A stretch of DNA of 64,000 nucleotides from Hyphomicrobium album (GCF_009708035.1 NZ_WMBQ01000002.1:806001-870000), one strand, 5' to 3'. Shown: positions 6,863 through 16,169, counted from the stretch's first letter. The notes: a model not told the origin generated them from the letters alone. Made by a program: numbers and translations.

Positions 6863-8698
6863 TCAGTCGCGCGCCATCAGCGGGGTGATGCGGCGGACCG
6901 CGACGCGCCGGTTGGCGCGCTCAGCCTGCAGCGTCGGCACCTTGAGGAACTCCTCGCCGTATCCCTGGGTGACCAGGTTCTCGAACGGTACGCCGAAGTT
7001 GTCGGTGAGGATGATCGCCACCTCCTCGGCGCGCCGGTCCGACAGCGTGAGGTTGTCGATCTCGGAGCCGACCGCGTCGGTGTGCCCTTCGATCAGGAAC
7101 ACCTCGTCCGGCCGCCGGTCGATCACGCGATGGATGGCGCGGGCGATGCGCTCGAGGCGATTGTACTGGTCCGGATGCACCCGCCAGGCGCCAAAGTCGA
7201 ACGTCACCGTGTCGAGGTCGACGCGGCGCATGCGATCGCGCAGGTAGGTATTGTAGCGGATCTCATCCAGTGAGTAGCCGCGCGGCAGCCGCTCCACTGG
7301 ACCCGCCATGAGCGCATCGTAGATGTCGTCGTCGGAAGCGCGCTCGTAGTTGACGATGTAGCGCTCGCGCGGCATGCGCAGCGTCAGCGGACCCAGGTCG
7401 ATATGTACCGGGGCGCCGCGGCGGAAGCGGCGGTTGTCGATGAAGTTCGTCTCGCGTCCGTCGCGACCGCGGCGGTAGCGCCGGGTGAGACGTCCGGATG
7501 AGTCGAACTCCGAGAACACCTCGATGCCGCCCGGGCGGACGGCGATGGTGACGTTGCCGCCGTCACGCCGCTTCTCGCTGCGCACGTCGCGCGCCGAGCG
7601 GCGCATGCGCTCCGTCTCGTCGGCACGGATGACCGGGCGCGCGCCCTTCTCCTGCACGATGGTGCGGCCGGGCTCCTCGATGATGGTGCGCTTGCCGCCT
7701 TCCTCGACGCGCTGGCGGCGGCGGCGCTTCACATCCTCGATCGACTTCGGCGCGGGACCTTGCGCGCGCTCGCCACCTGCCGCTGGTGGGGGAGGCGGCG
7801 GTGGCGGAATGACGACGGCCGGCTGCGGGGGCGTGGCCGGCGGTTGCGCTGGGGGCGGGGTCGGCTGCGCCTGTTGTGGCGGAGGCTCGCGGTCATCGCC
7901 GCGCTTGCCCCGGTCACCGCGGTCACCACCGCGCTCTCCGCGGCGTTGACTATCGTCACGCTGCGCCGCCGGTGGTGGCGACGCGGGTGGTGCGGTCGGC
8001 TGCGCCTGTTGCGGCGGTGGCGGTTGTGCTTGCTGCGATGCCGGCGGAGGCGGCTGTTGAGCGGGCGGCGCGGGCTCGGCCTGTTGCGGCGGGGGTGCCG
8101 GCGGAGCTGGAACAGGGGGAGCGGGCTCAGCCTGCTTTGACGGCGGTGGCACATCGGGCTGCGGGGGAGGAGCGGCGGTGTCGTCACGGTCGCGGCGACC
8201 GCGACGTTCGCCACGGCGCTCGTCGTCGCCATCTTGTCGCGCCGTTGGAGGCGGCGGCGGAGCCGCGGGCGGCTCGGCCTGCTGGACTGGAGGCGGTGGT
8301 GCAGAGGCAGGAGGCGCATCGTCATCGCGATCGCGGCCACGGCCACCGCGGCGCTCGCCATCGCCACGCTGCTGCGCTTGCTCGGGTGGTGGACCCGGCG
8401 GTGCCGCTTGTGGTCCGCCTCCGTCCCCCCCGCCGTCACGCTTGCGTTTGCCGCGCCGTTCGCCTTGCTCCGGCTCAGCCTCGGCAGCCGGTGGCGGCGG
8501 AGGTGGTTCCGCTTGCGGAGCGGGCGCCGGCGCTTGCTCGGCTGGGGGTGGAGTACCTTCGCTCGCCGGTGGACCTGCGGCGTCGGACGCCTGCGCAACC
8601 TGAAGCGGCCGACCGTCGATTTCTGCAGTCGTCGCCAAGGGCGCGGCGGCACTTAGTCCGGTGAGGCAAATGGCAGTGGCAATTAGACGTCGGCGCAT
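6863..8698 (-). CDS. OmpA-family protein with long proline/glutamine-rich linker
   Basis: A 611-residue exported protein. Order: signal peptide (residues 1-24, LIATAICLTGLSAAAPLATTAE), a very long Pro/Gln/Arg/Asp-rich region to about residue 310 with recurring PPPPQQAQP-like and RRGERRGRRDRDD-like blocks, a basic segment KRRRRQRVEEGGKR, a beta-rich middle with a GRETNFIDNRRFRRG motif, and a C-terminal OmpA domain (about 490-605) with FLIEGHTDAVGSE, LSDRRAEEVA and the terminal NRRVAVRR. The OmpA domain should bind peptidoglycan; the linker could span the periplasm or cell wall. The Pro-rich zone is likely prone to repeat-length change. It stands alone, divergent from the ThiE-like gene. Confidence 0.88.
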   Translation of the reverse strand: MRRRLIATAICLTGLSAAAPLATTAEIDGRPLQVAQASDAAGPPASEGTPPPAEQAPAPAPQAEPPPPPPAAEAEPEQGERRGKRKRDGGGDGGGPQAAPPGPPPEQAQQRGDGERRGGRGRDRDDDAPPASAPPPPVQQAEPPAAPPPPPTARQDGDDERRGERRGRRDRDDTAAPPPQPDVPPPSKQAEPAPPVPAPPAPPPQQAEPAPPAQQPPPPASQQAQPPPPQQAQPTAPPASPPPAAQRDDSQRRGERGGDRGDRGKRGDDREPPPQQAQPTPPPAQPPATPPQPAVVIPPPPPPPPAAGGERAQGPAPKSIEDVKRRRRQRVEEGGKRTIIEEPGRTIVQEKGARPVIRADETERMRRSARDVRSEKRRDGGNVTIAVRPGGIEVFSEFDSSGRLTRRYRRGRDGRETNFIDNRRFRRGAPVHIDLGPLTLRMPRERYIVNYERASDDDIYDALMAGPVERLPRGYSLDEIRYNTYLRDRMRRVDLDTVTFDFGAWRVHPDQYNRLERIARAIHRVIDRRPDEVFLIEGHTDAVGSEIDNLTLSDRRAEEVAIILTDNFGVPFENLVTQGYGEEFLKVPTLQAERANRRVAVRRITPLMARD

Positions 8699-8776
8699 TG
8701 GATGGCCTGGCTCCTTGTTGTTATTGTTAGCGATAGGGGAAATGTTGTTGAGGTTGTGGCCTCCAGGCCATGGCTC

Positions 8777-8817
8777 GAAAAGCGGGTCGCTTTTCCGCCC
8801 TATTGAGCCCTAATAGG
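8777..8817. promoter_or_regulatory. Two short inverted repeats in the divergent OmpA/ThiE-like promoter region
   Basis: GAAAAGCG-GGT-CGCTTTTC (8777-8795) and CCTATT-N7-AATAGG (8799-8817) lie 30-64 bases before the ThiE-like start. They could be operators for either divergent gene or a leader hairpin; no known motif is recognised. Confidence 0.35.
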
Positions 8818-8840
8818 CTGGGTTCTCGACGTGAGGAAAC

Positions 8841-9488
8841 GTGCCGATGGGGCGTGAGGTTCAGTCGCAGCTGTACGTGTGCGCGGTTGCGGGTGCCGAT
8901 CCGCAACAGGTTGCCGCGCGGCTCGATGCGGCCGGAGCCGCGACGCTGCTGATTGCTGCACGCGAGGGTAGTGCCCTGACGGCGGCCGAGGCGCGGCCGC
9001 TCGTGGAGCTGGCGCAGAAGAAAGACGTTGCCGCGCTGATCGAGGGCGATGCGCAACTCGCCCGCACGCTGCGCGCCGACGGCGTACACCTGCCGTGGAG
9101 CAAGGACATCGTGGCGCGCTATGTCGAGGCGCGCGAGATCCTCGGCACCCGCTACATCGTCGGCGTCGACGTCGGCCGCTCGCGTCACGACGCCATGAGC
9201 CTCGCCGAGGACGGCGCCGACTACATCGCGTTTGGAATTCCGCCGCACGTGGAGGATCGCGCCAGCGCCGCCGAACGCCGGCTCGAGCTGATCTTCTGGT
9301 GGAGCGAGATTTTCGAAGTTCCTTGTGTGGCCTTCGACGTCGATAGTGTGGAGGACGCGACCGCGCTCGCCGCCGCGGGCGCCGACTTCGTCGCCATGCA
9401 CCCGGGTATCGAGCTGGCGTCGACCGACTACGCGAAGCTCGCGTCCGCCGTCGCCGAAGCTGCAAGCCGGGGCGAGGCGATCGCATGA
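8841..9488 (+). CDS. ThiE-like (thiamine phosphate synthase family) protein, active site degenerate
   Basis: A 215-residue TIM-barrel protein resembling thiamine phosphate synthase/TenI: QLYVCAV strand, LIEGDAQLARTLRADGVHLP, a VGVDVGRSRHDAMSLAEDGADYIAFG segment in two pieces of the barrel, and the FVAMHPGIE end. The family's phosphate-binding GPVFPTxTK loop after DYI is replaced by GIPPHVEDRA, so the Thr/Ser and Lys that hold the pyrophosphate are missing. It may therefore be a non-catalytic or altered relative. Start is GTG 8841 or ATG 8847; GAGG lies just upstream of both. Its stop overlaps the Sel1 gene's ATG by four bases, so translation is coupled. Confidence 0.78.
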   Translation: MPMGREVQSQLYVCAVAGADPQQVAARLDAAGAATLLIAAREGSALTAAEARPLVELAQKKDVAALIEGDAQLARTLRADGVHLPWSKDIVARYVEAREILGTRYIVGVDVGRSRHDAMSLAEDGADYIAFGIPPHVEDRASAAERRLELIFWWSEIFEVPCVAFDVDSVEDATALAAAGADFVAMHPGIELASTDYAKLASAVAEAASRGEAIA

Positions 9489-10552
9489 GCCGGCACCTCA
9501 CGCTCTTGCTGCTCGGCGTGTTGACGCCCTTGGCCGTGCTGCCGGCCCTGGCCGACACAAGCTCCTGGGTCATGGAAACGACCGAAGCGCCGAAGCCCAA
9601 GAAGGGCAAGGCGGTGAAGATCGCGCCGAGCGAGACGTTCGCCAAGCCGACCCCGAGCGCGGCGGCGCGGGCCAACGAAGGCGGTCTCGCGAAGTCGCTC
9701 GTCGAGCCGACCGGCGACGAGGCGGCGTACATCGCCTTCGACCAGGGCCAGTATCTCACCGCCAAGAAGCTTGCCGAGGAGGGTGCGGCGCGCGGCGACC
9801 CGCAGGCGCACACGCTGCTCGGGCGCCTCTACGCAGAGGGTCTCGGTGTCAGCAAGGACACTCAGGCGGCAGTGAAGTGGTACGCACGCGCCGACGAACT
9901 GGGCGATGTGCAAGGAACGTTTGCGCTCGGCGTGCTCTATGCCGAGGGGCGCGGCGTTAAGAAGGATCGCCTCAAGTCGGCCGAGCTGTTCGAGAAGGCG
10001 GCGCGCACCGGCCATCCACTCGCCAACTACAACCTCGGGCTTCTCTTCCTCAAAGGCGACGGCAAACCGCAAAACCCGTATCGCGCCGCCATGCACATTC
10101 GCTACGCGGCGGAGAAAGGCATCGCCGTCGCGCAGTACGATCTTGCCGGCCTCTATCAGAACGGTTCGGGCGTAGAGCCGAGCGCGCTCGAAGCCTCGCG
10201 CTGGCTATCGAAGGCTGCCGAGCAGGGCATGGCGGAGGCGCAGTTCGAATATGCCGTAGTGCTGCTGCGCGGGCTCGGTCTCACCAAAGACGAACCGAAG
10301 GCGGTTCCCTATCTGCGGGCGGCGGCGCAGAAGGGTCTCGCTTCCGCGCAGAACCGTCTCGCCTACGTGTTCGCCGAGGGTGTCGGCGTCAAGAAGAACG
10401 AAGAGGAGGCGGCCAAGTGGCGGCTCATCGCCCAGGCCGGCGGCCTCAAGGACGAGACGCTCGACGCCCTTGTCAGCAAGTTGCCGAAGGCCAAGCAGAT
10501 GGCCGCGCAGCAGGCGGCAAGCGAGTGGCGCGAGAAGGCCGGGATGTTCTGA
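9485..10552 (+). CDS. Exported Sel1-repeat protein
   Basis: A 355-residue protein with a signal peptide (LLLLGVLTPLAVLPALAD), a Lys/Pro-rich spacer, and about six Sel1-like repeats between residues 107 and 320. Repeat cores are LGRLYAEGLGVSKD, LGVLYAEGRGVKKD, LGLLFLKGDGKPQN, LAGLYQNGSGVEPS, YAVVLLRGLGLTKD and LAYVFAEGVGVKKN. Such solenoids act as scaffolds for protein complexes in the periplasm, in rhizobia often linked to exopolysaccharide control or envelope signalling; the partner is unknown. Its ATGA overlap with the ThiE-like gene shows co-translation. The suhB-like gene begins 90 bases downstream. Confidence 0.88.
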   Translation: MSRHLTLLLLGVLTPLAVLPALADTSSWVMETTEAPKPKKGKAVKIAPSETFAKPTPSAAARANEGGLAKSLVEPTGDEAAYIAFDQGQYLTAKKLAEEGAARGDPQAHTLLGRLYAEGLGVSKDTQAAVKWYARADELGDVQGTFALGVLYAEGRGVKKDRLKSAELFEKAARTGHPLANYNLGLLFLKGDGKPQNPYRAAMHIRYAAEKGIAVAQYDLAGLYQNGSGVEPSALEASRWLSKAAEQGMAEAQFEYAVVLLRGLGLTKDEPKAVPYLRAAAQKGLASAQNRLAYVFAEGVGVKKNEEEAAKWRLIAQAGGLKDETLDALVSKLPKAKQMAAQQAASEWREKAGMF

Positions 10553-10642
10553 AGCGGCCGACGGCGGCCTTGCCAGGCGTGCGTTCTGGGTCTAGTCCGG
10601 GCGCCTTGTCTCCTCCGCCCCGGCGCCCCCAAGGATTCTTCG

Positions 10643-11446
10643 ATGCCCGCCTCAGCGCTTATGAACGTCATGATCGGCGCCGCTCGCAAGGCCGGGCGCA
10701 GCCTCGCCCGCGACTTCGGCGAGGTGGAGCAGCTACAAGTCTCGATCAAGGGACCGGGCAACTTCGTCTCCGCCGCCGACCACAAGGCCGAGGAGATCAT
10801 CTACCGCGAGCTTTCCAAGGCGCGGCCCGGTTACAGCTTCCTCATGGAGGAGCGCGGCGAGGTGGCGGGCGACGATAAGAGCCATCGATGGATCGTCGAT
10901 CCGCTCGACGGCACCACCAACTTCCTGCACGGAGTGCCGCTGTTCGCCATCTCCATCGGCTTGGAGCGCGAGGGCCAGCTCGTCGCCGGGCTCGTCTACA
11001 ATCCGATCTCGGACGAGCTTTTCGCCGCCGAGAAGGGGAAGGGCGCCTACCTCAACGATCGCCGCCGGTTGCGGGTGGCCGTGCGCAAGAAGTTGGCGGA
11101 CGCGCTCGTGACCACCGGCATTCCGCACTTGGGCCGTCCGGGCCACGTCGCTTTCAATCGCGAGATCAAAGAGATCATCAAGCACGTTGCCGGCGTGCGC
11201 CGCACCGGATCGGCGGCGCTGGACCTCGCCTGGGTGGCCGCCGGCCGCTTCGACGCCTATTGGGAGCGGGGCATCAAGCCCTGGGATATGGCGGCGGGAA
11301 TCGTGCTGGTGCGCGAGGCAGGCGGTGCCGTGAGCGATCTTAAGGGCGGTGCGGAGATGCTCGAGCGGGATGAGGTGCTTGCCACCAACAGCACGCTGCA
11401 GAAGGACTTTCTTCCCCTCTTGGCGCCCGAGCGGGCAGGTGCTTAA
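10643..11446 (+). CDS. suhB: Inositol monophosphatase family protein (SuhB-like)
   Basis: A 267-residue metal-dependent phosphatase of the IMPase fold. It has the EE metal pair (FLMEERGE), the signature WIVDPLDGTTNFLHG near residue 90, and the second motif KPWDMAAGIVLVREAGG near residue 213. It should hydrolyse inositol-1-phosphate or related sugar phosphates in the cytoplasm; SuhB in enterics also binds RNA polymerase for rRNA antitermination, which I cannot judge here. AAGGA lies seven bases before the ATG. Length and motif spacing are normal. The gene may be read with the Sel1 gene upstream. Confidence 0.92.
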   Translation: MPASALMNVMIGAARKAGRSLARDFGEVEQLQVSIKGPGNFVSAADHKAEEIIYRELSKARPGYSFLMEERGEVAGDDKSHRWIVDPLDGTTNFLHGVPLFAISIGLEREGQLVAGLVYNPISDELFAAEKGKGAYLNDRRRLRVAVRKKLADALVTTGIPHLGRPGHVAFNREIKEIIKHVAGVRRTGSAALDLAWVAAGRFDAYWERGIKPWDMAAGIVLVREAGGAVSDLKGGAEMLERDEVLATNSTLQKDFLPLLAPERAGA

Positions 11447-11554
11447 CGCCCGGCGCTGCCGTCCAAAGGGCACGATGTTGCCCCGTTTATGCTGTCATTG
11501 GCTTCGGGTAATGTCACGAGGCTGAATTAAAGGCGCGGGCGGCGGAGCTCCTGG

Positions 11555-12604
11555 ATGGCAAGAAGACGACAAAACGATCCAGCGGTTTCGGCGCTGGCGC
11601 ATCGGCCGCTGACGCCTCCTGGCGTCTTCCTCATCCGCATGCTGATCTTCCTCACGCTCGTCGCCTTCCTGGCGGCGATCCTGCACAAGCAGCTGATCGA
11701 CAGCTTCCTGCACAACCCCGGACTCAACGGGTTGATCCTCGGCGTGCTCGCCCTGGGCATCGTCTATGCGTTTCGCCAGGTGATCCGGCTCTATCCGGAG
11801 ATCCGCTGGGTCAACGCCTTCCGCATCGCCGACCCGGGGCTGTCCATCTCGCATCAACCGATCCTGCTGGCGCCGATGTCGGCGATGCTGCGGGACCGAA
11901 CTGGTGCCCTGTCGCTGTCCACTGCGTCGCTGCGCTCGATCATGGATTCAATCGGCTCGCGTTTGGATGAAGCGCGCGATACCGGCCGTTACCTCGTCGG
12001 GCTGCTCGTGTTTCTCGGCCTGCTCGGAACCTTCTGGGGCCTGCTCGAGACCATTCAGTCGGTGGGCGGAGCCATCGATGCCATCGACACCAACGCCGCC
12101 AACAACGTCACGATGTTCTCCGACTTGAAGGCCGGCCTCGCCGCGCCGTTGAAGGGCATGGGTACGGCGTTCTCGTCCTCGCTGCTCGGTCTCGCCGGTT
12201 CGCTCGTCCTGGGCTTCCTCGAGCTGCAGGCGAGCCACGCGCACAACCGTTTCTACAACGAGCTGGAGGAATGGTTGTCGGGCATTACCGAGCTGACGCC
12301 CGGCACCAACGTCTCCTCCGACCAGGTGAACCGCCAGCTGTCGAGCGCGATCCTGCATATGCAGCGCGCCGTCGAGGACCTGTCGACGAGGCTCGCCGAT
12401 CAATCCATGGCCGGCGCCATCGGCGTGCCGGGAGGCGGCGACGAGCAGCTGCGCGAGCTCGCACGTGGCGTGACCCAGCTCGTGTCGCAGATGCGCGCCG
12501 AGCAGAAGGTGGTGCGCGAGTGGGTCGACGAGCAGGCCTCGCAGCATTCTGAAGTGGCGAGCGCTCTGAAGGAGCTCGCCGTCAATATGCGTCGCAAAGG
12601 TTAG
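11555..12604 (+). CDS. MotA/TolQ/ExbB-like proton channel subunit
   Basis: A 349-residue membrane protein. Two helices near the N-terminus (LIRMLIFLTLVAFLAAILH and LILGVLALGIVYAF), then a cytoplasmic part, a third helix YLVGLLVFLGLLGTFWGLLE and a fourth SSLLGLAGSLVLGFLELQ, with the family pattern MGTAFSSSLLGL between. A long C-terminal helical tail follows. This is the stator-type fold that conducts protons around a TolR/MotB-like partner. No flagellar gene is nearby, so MotA proper is unlikely. The partner gene starts three bases after the stop. GGAG precedes the ATG. Which process it powers is unknown. Confidence 0.85.
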   Translation: MARRRQNDPAVSALAHRPLTPPGVFLIRMLIFLTLVAFLAAILHKQLIDSFLHNPGLNGLILGVLALGIVYAFRQVIRLYPEIRWVNAFRIADPGLSISHQPILLAPMSAMLRDRTGALSLSTASLRSIMDSIGSRLDEARDTGRYLVGLLVFLGLLGTFWGLLETIQSVGGAIDAIDTNAANNVTMFSDLKAGLAAPLKGMGTAFSSSLLGLAGSLVLGFLELQASHAHNRFYNELEEWLSGITELTPGTNVSSDQVNRQLSSAILHMQRAVEDLSTRLADQSMAGAIGVPGGGDEQLRELARGVTQLVSQMRAEQKVVREWVDEQASQHSEVASALKELAVNMRRKG

Positions 12605-12607
12605 CGC

Positions 12608-13639
12608 ATGGCGGGTGGACGCTCGCGCCGGCACAGCGCCGACTACGGTTTGTTCTGGCCGGGCTACGTCGACGTGCTGTCGACGCTGCTGCTCGTCGTC
12701 ACCTTCCTCATGTCGATCTTCATGCTGGCGCAGTACTTCGCCAGCCAGGAGGCGAGCGGCAAGGACACTGCGCTGAAGCAGCTGACGCTGCAGATCAACG
12801 AGCTCACCAGCCTGCTGTCGCTCGAGAAGGGGAAAGCCAAGTCCACCGCCGACGAACTCGCCGCGCTGCAGGCCACGCTATCGACGCTGCGCGAGGAGAA
12901 CACCAAGCTGTCGGGCTCGGCCCTCTCCGGCGGCGAGGCGGCCAAGGCGGCCGAGGGGCGCATATCCGGACTCACTACGGAGTTGGAGAGCCAGAAGAAG
13001 GTCTCCAACGAGGCGCTGGCCAAGGTTGACTTGCTCAATCAGCAGCTCCTGTCGCTGCGCCGGCAGATTGCCGCCTTGAATGAGGCGCTGCAGGCCTCAG
13101 AGGCGAAGGACGCCGAGAGCCAGACCCGCATCAAAGACTTGGGCTCACGTCTCAATGCGGCGCTGGCGCGACAGGTGCAGGAGCTACAGCGCTATCGTTC
13201 CGACTTTTTCGGCCGCCTGCGCGAGCTATTGAAGAACCGCAAGGACATCCGCGTCGTCGGCGACCGCTTCGTGTTCGAGTCCGAGGTGCTGTTCGCATCG
13301 GGCTCCAACCAGCTGACGCCGGAAGGGCTCGCTGCCATGGACCAGCTCGCCGCTGCCATCATCGAGCTCCAGAAAGAGATTCCCAAGGAGATCGACTGGG
13401 CGCTGCAGGTCGACGGCCACACCGACATTCGGCCGATCGCCAGTCCGACGTTCCCGTCGAACTGGGAGCTGTCGACGTCCCGCGCCATCGCCGTCGTCCG
13501 CTACCTGATCAGCCGCGGTGTACCGGCTGACCGGCTGGTCGCGGCAGGCTACGGCGAGTTCCGCCCGCTGGAAGCCGGGAAAGACGAGGCGAGCCTGCAG
13601 CGCAACCGCCGCATCGAGCTCAAGCTGACGAACCGTTAG
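12608..13639 (+). CDS. MotB-like OmpA-domain stator partner with coiled coil
   Basis: A 343-residue protein: one N-terminal membrane helix containing an Asp at its start (GYVDVLSTLLLVVTFLMS, the likely proton-carrying residue as in MotB/TolR), a long coiled coil (about residues 50-200, heptads such as LQINELTSLLSLEKGK), and a C-terminal OmpA/MotB peptidoglycan-binding domain with DGHTDIRPIASPTFPSNWEL, LSTSRAIAVVRYL and GYGEFRPLE ending RNRRIELKL. The layout matches a stator B subunit anchored to the wall. It follows the channel gene by three bases. The coiled coil makes it longer than MotB and like the ZorB-type and PomB-like relatives. Confidence 0.87.
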   Translation: MAGGRSRRHSADYGLFWPGYVDVLSTLLLVVTFLMSIFMLAQYFASQEASGKDTALKQLTLQINELTSLLSLEKGKAKSTADELAALQATLSTLREENTKLSGSALSGGEAAKAAEGRISGLTTELESQKKVSNEALAKVDLLNQQLLSLRRQIAALNEALQASEAKDAESQTRIKDLGSRLNAALARQVQELQRYRSDFFGRLRELLKNRKDIRVVGDRFVFESEVLFASGSNQLTPEGLAAMDQLAAAIIELQKEIPKEIDWALQVDGHTDIRPIASPTFPSNWELSTSRAIAVVRYLISRGVPADRLVAAGYGEFRPLEAGKDEASLQRNRRIELKLTNR

Positions 13640-13652
13640 AGGCGCGCCGCGC

Positions 13653-14231
13653 CTATTGCTTGGGAGCGGCGGCTGCCGGTGGGGGACCCATCGGCACTGG
13701 GCTCACCTGCTCGCGCTCCTTCTTGAGGTCGGCGAGGGCCTGGTTCAGCTTCTTCTGTGCCGCCGCGAGTTGCGTCTTGAGGTTGGCGACTTCCTTGTCC
13801 GCCGCTTCCTTGGCGCCCTTTAGAGCCTCGGCATCCTTGGCGACCGCTGCTGCTGAATCGCGCGCGCGCTCGAGGTCGCCGGACTTCTGCTGCAGCTCGC
13901 CGACCTGCTTCTGCAAATCCGCGATCTGTGCCGAGGCCGCCTCGGTGTTGGCACGCGACTGCTTGAGCGCGTTCTCGACTTCGCCGCGTGTGCGGTTCGC
14001 CTGCTCGACCTGCCGTGTCAGGTCGCCGACGTTGGCTTTCAGACGATCGCGCTGCTGCGCGAGGTCGTTCCGTACCGCCTCACCCTCATGATAGAGCTGG
14101 CGCGCCGATAGTGCCTGATAGCCTGCGTAGACGCTGACGGCGCCGAGCGCCACGACGAGCAGCCATACCCACAATGGGATGGGCGCCGAATGCGGCTCCG
14201 GCGGCAGAATTTGATCGAGTTCCGGATTCAT
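13653..14231 (-). CDS. Membrane-anchored coiled-coil protein
   Basis: A 192-residue protein with a short Pro-rich cytoplasmic start, one membrane helix (PLWVWLLVVALGAVSVYAGY) near residue 20, and a nearly continuous coiled coil from about residue 45 to 175 (heptads through LKANVGDLTRQVEQ, QIADLQKQVGELQQ, VANLKTQLAAAQKK), then a Pro/Ala tail. No catalytic domain is visible. It converges on the stator-like B gene with only 13 bases between stops; that, and the shared coiled-coil membrane layout, suggests but does not prove a link to the same complex. No family recognised. Confidence 0.75.
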   Translation of the reverse strand: MNPELDQILPPEPHSAPIPLWVWLLVVALGAVSVYAGYQALSARQLYHEGEAVRNDLAQQRDRLKANVGDLTRQVEQANRTRGEVENALKQSRANTEAASAQIADLQKQVGELQQKSGDLERARDSAAAVAKDAEALKGAKEAADKEVANLKTQLAAAQKKLNQALADLKKEREQVSPVPMGPPPAAAAPKQ

Positions 14232-14330
14232 CGTCTTCTTCCCCTCAGTACTTTTCGGCGTTCAAACAGAGTACGCCGCTTCCTCCCCCGCAGTTCCTCT
14301 GCGCGCTGCAAGCAATGCCGTGGAATTGGG

Positions 14331-16169
14331 CTATTCGGCGGCCTCGGCGGCAAACTGCATTTCGGCCAGCCGCGCGTACAGTCCACCCTTGGCGATCAGC
14401 TCCGCATGCGTGCCTTCCTCGACGATGCGACCCTGGTCCATGACGAGGATGCGCTTGGCCTTCTGGACCGTAGCGAGACGGTGGGCGATGACGAGCGTCG
14501 TGCGGCCGACCATGAGCCGCTCCAGCGCTCGCTGGACCTGGGCTTCGCTCTCCGCATCTAGCGCGCTGGTCGCCTCGTCGAGCAACAGGATCGGCGCGTC
14601 TTTCAGAACGGCACGGGCAATTGCAATACGCTGGCGCTGGCCGCCGGAAAGCGTGATGCCGCGTTCGCCGAGCCTGGTCTGATAACCGCCCGGAAGCGCA
14701 CGAATGAACTCGTCGGCTTGGGCGGCGACGGCGGCGCGGCGCACGGTGTCCATATCGGCTTCGGGGCTGCCATAGCGGATGTTGTCGGCGACGGTTCCCG
14801 CGAACAGCGCTACGTCCTGCGGGACGAGTGCCATACGCGCGCGCAATTGCTCGAGGTCGGCGCTGCGCGCATTGACGCCGTCGATGAGAACCTCGCCGAT
14901 CTGCGGATCAAAGAAGCGAAGCAGCAGATTGAAGATCGTGCTCTTGCCGGCGCCCGACGGGCCAACGAGCGCGATCGTCTCGCCTGGCAGCGCGTGGAAC
15001 GATACCCCGTTAAGGGTCGGCAGCTGAGGCCGGCCCGGATAGGCGAAGCGCACGTCCTTGAACGCCACCTCGCCGCGCGGCGGTGACGGCAGGGGTACGG
15101 GCACGGCCGGCGAGCGGATCTCGGGCTCGATGGCGAGCAGTTCGGTCAGCCGCTCGGCGGCACCGGCGGCCTGGCTGACCTCGCCCCAAATCTCGGAGAC
15201 CTGCGCGAACGAGGCGCCGGCAAAAACCGCATAGAGGACGAACTGGCTCAAACGGCCGACGGACATGCTGCCGTCGACGACGGCGGCGGCGCCGAACCAG
15301 AGCACGGCGACGATGCTGGCGACGACGAGGAACATCGCGAGCGCGGTGAGCCAGGCGCGGGCGCGCATGCGCTCCTTGGCGGCGTCGAACGCAAGCTCGA
15401 CGGCATAGCGGTATTGCGCTGCTGCCGGTTTCTCGTAGGCGAATGCCTGCATGGTCCGCGAGGCAGCCAGGTTTTCCGCCGCATAGGCGGAAGCCTCGGC
15501 CAACTGGTCCTGCGCGCGGCGCGACAGGCGGCGCACGGAGCGGCCGACGGCGATGAGCGGCAGCACGATCAGCGGGATGGCGAGCAGCACCATGAGCGTC
15601 AGGTGCACGCTGGTGACGAACATCATGACCAGTGCGCCGACCAGCATGATGAAGCTGCGCAAGGCCTGCGAAAGCGACGAACCGGCAATGGCCTTGATCT
15701 GCGTGGTGTCCGCCGTGAGGCGGCTCATCAGCTCGCCGGAATGCGTGCGCTCGAAGAACGCCGGGCCTAGGTCGGCGACGTGGCGGAAGACGTCGGAGCG
15801 CAAGTCGGCAACGACGCGCTCACCGAGCCAGTTGACGTAGTAGAAGCGCGCGGCGCTCGCCACGGCGAGGATAAGGCCGATGACGATGAGCATCGCGAAG
15901 TAGTGGTTGATGAACACGCCGTCATGGCCGCCGAAGCCGAGGTCGATCACCCGGCGCACGGCGAGCGGGATCGCCAGCATGGCAACGGCGGAGACGACGA
16001 GCGAGACGCCGGCAAGGATGAGCTTGCCGCGGTGGCGGGCGAGGTAGGGCCACAGAGACAGGAGTGGGCGCAGCTCCAAGCGCTGCCGCCCTTCCTGGTC
16101 ATCCTCCCCAAGCGCGGGATTTATCCCGTCTATTTTGGTGATGTTGTCGCGGTTCAAGGCGTTGCTCAT
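14331..16169 (-). CDS. ABC exporter, fused membrane and ATPase domains (MsbA-like)
   Basis: A half-transporter of about 612 residues, working as a homodimer in the inner membrane. The N-terminal domain has six helices, the first two being [20 protein letters not shown] and [19 protein letters not shown]. The ATPase domain has Walker [10 protein letters not shown]-loop VPQDVALF, signature TLSGGQRQR, Walker [14 protein letters not shown] and the switch His in [10 protein letters not shown]. It is closest in style to MsbA or multidrug/lipid exporters; cargo is unknown. The start is uncertain: the frame is open to 16232, but the ATG at 16169 gives a normal N-terminus. It is divergent from rpmE. 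Confidence 0.88.
   Translation of the reverse strand: MSNALNRDNITKIDGINPALGEDDQEGRQRLELRPLLSLWPYLARHRGKLILAGVSLVVSAVAMLAIPLAVRRVIDLGFGGHDGVFINHYFAMLIVIGLILAVASAARFYYVNWLGERVVADLRSDVFRHVADLGPAFFERTHSGELMSRLTADTTQIKAIAGSSLSQALRSFIMLVGALVMMFVTSVHLTLMVLLAIPLIVLPLIAVGRSVRRLSRRAQDQLAEASAYAAENLAASRTMQAFAYEKPAAAQYRYAVELAFDAAKERMRARAWLTALAMFLVVASIVAVLWFGAAAVVDGSMSVGRLSQFVLYAVFAGASFAQVSEIWGEVSQAAGAAERLTELLAIEPEIRSPAVPVPLPSPPRGEVAFKDVRFAYPGRPQLPTLNGVSFHALPGETIALVGPSGAGKSTIFNLLLRFFDPQIGEVLIDGVNARSADLEQLRARMALVPQDVALFAGTVADNIRYGSPEADMDTVRRAAVAAQADEFIRALPGGYQTRLGERGITLSGGQRQRIAIARAVLKDAPILLLDEATSALDAESEAQVQRALERLMVGRTTLVIAHRLATVQKAKRILVMDQGRIVEEGTHAELIAKGGLYARLAEMQFAAEAAE

Noticed and set aside
11555-13639. 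Zorya anti-phage system (ZorA/ZorB)
   Set aside because: The pair is stator-like, but no zorC, zorD or zorE lies within reach; housekeeping genes flank it, so a defence label is not supported.
13640-13654. Palindrome AGGCGCG-C-CGCGCCT between two convergent genes
   Set aside because: With a one-base centre it cannot form a proper RNA hairpin, and it has no T tract; not called as a terminator.
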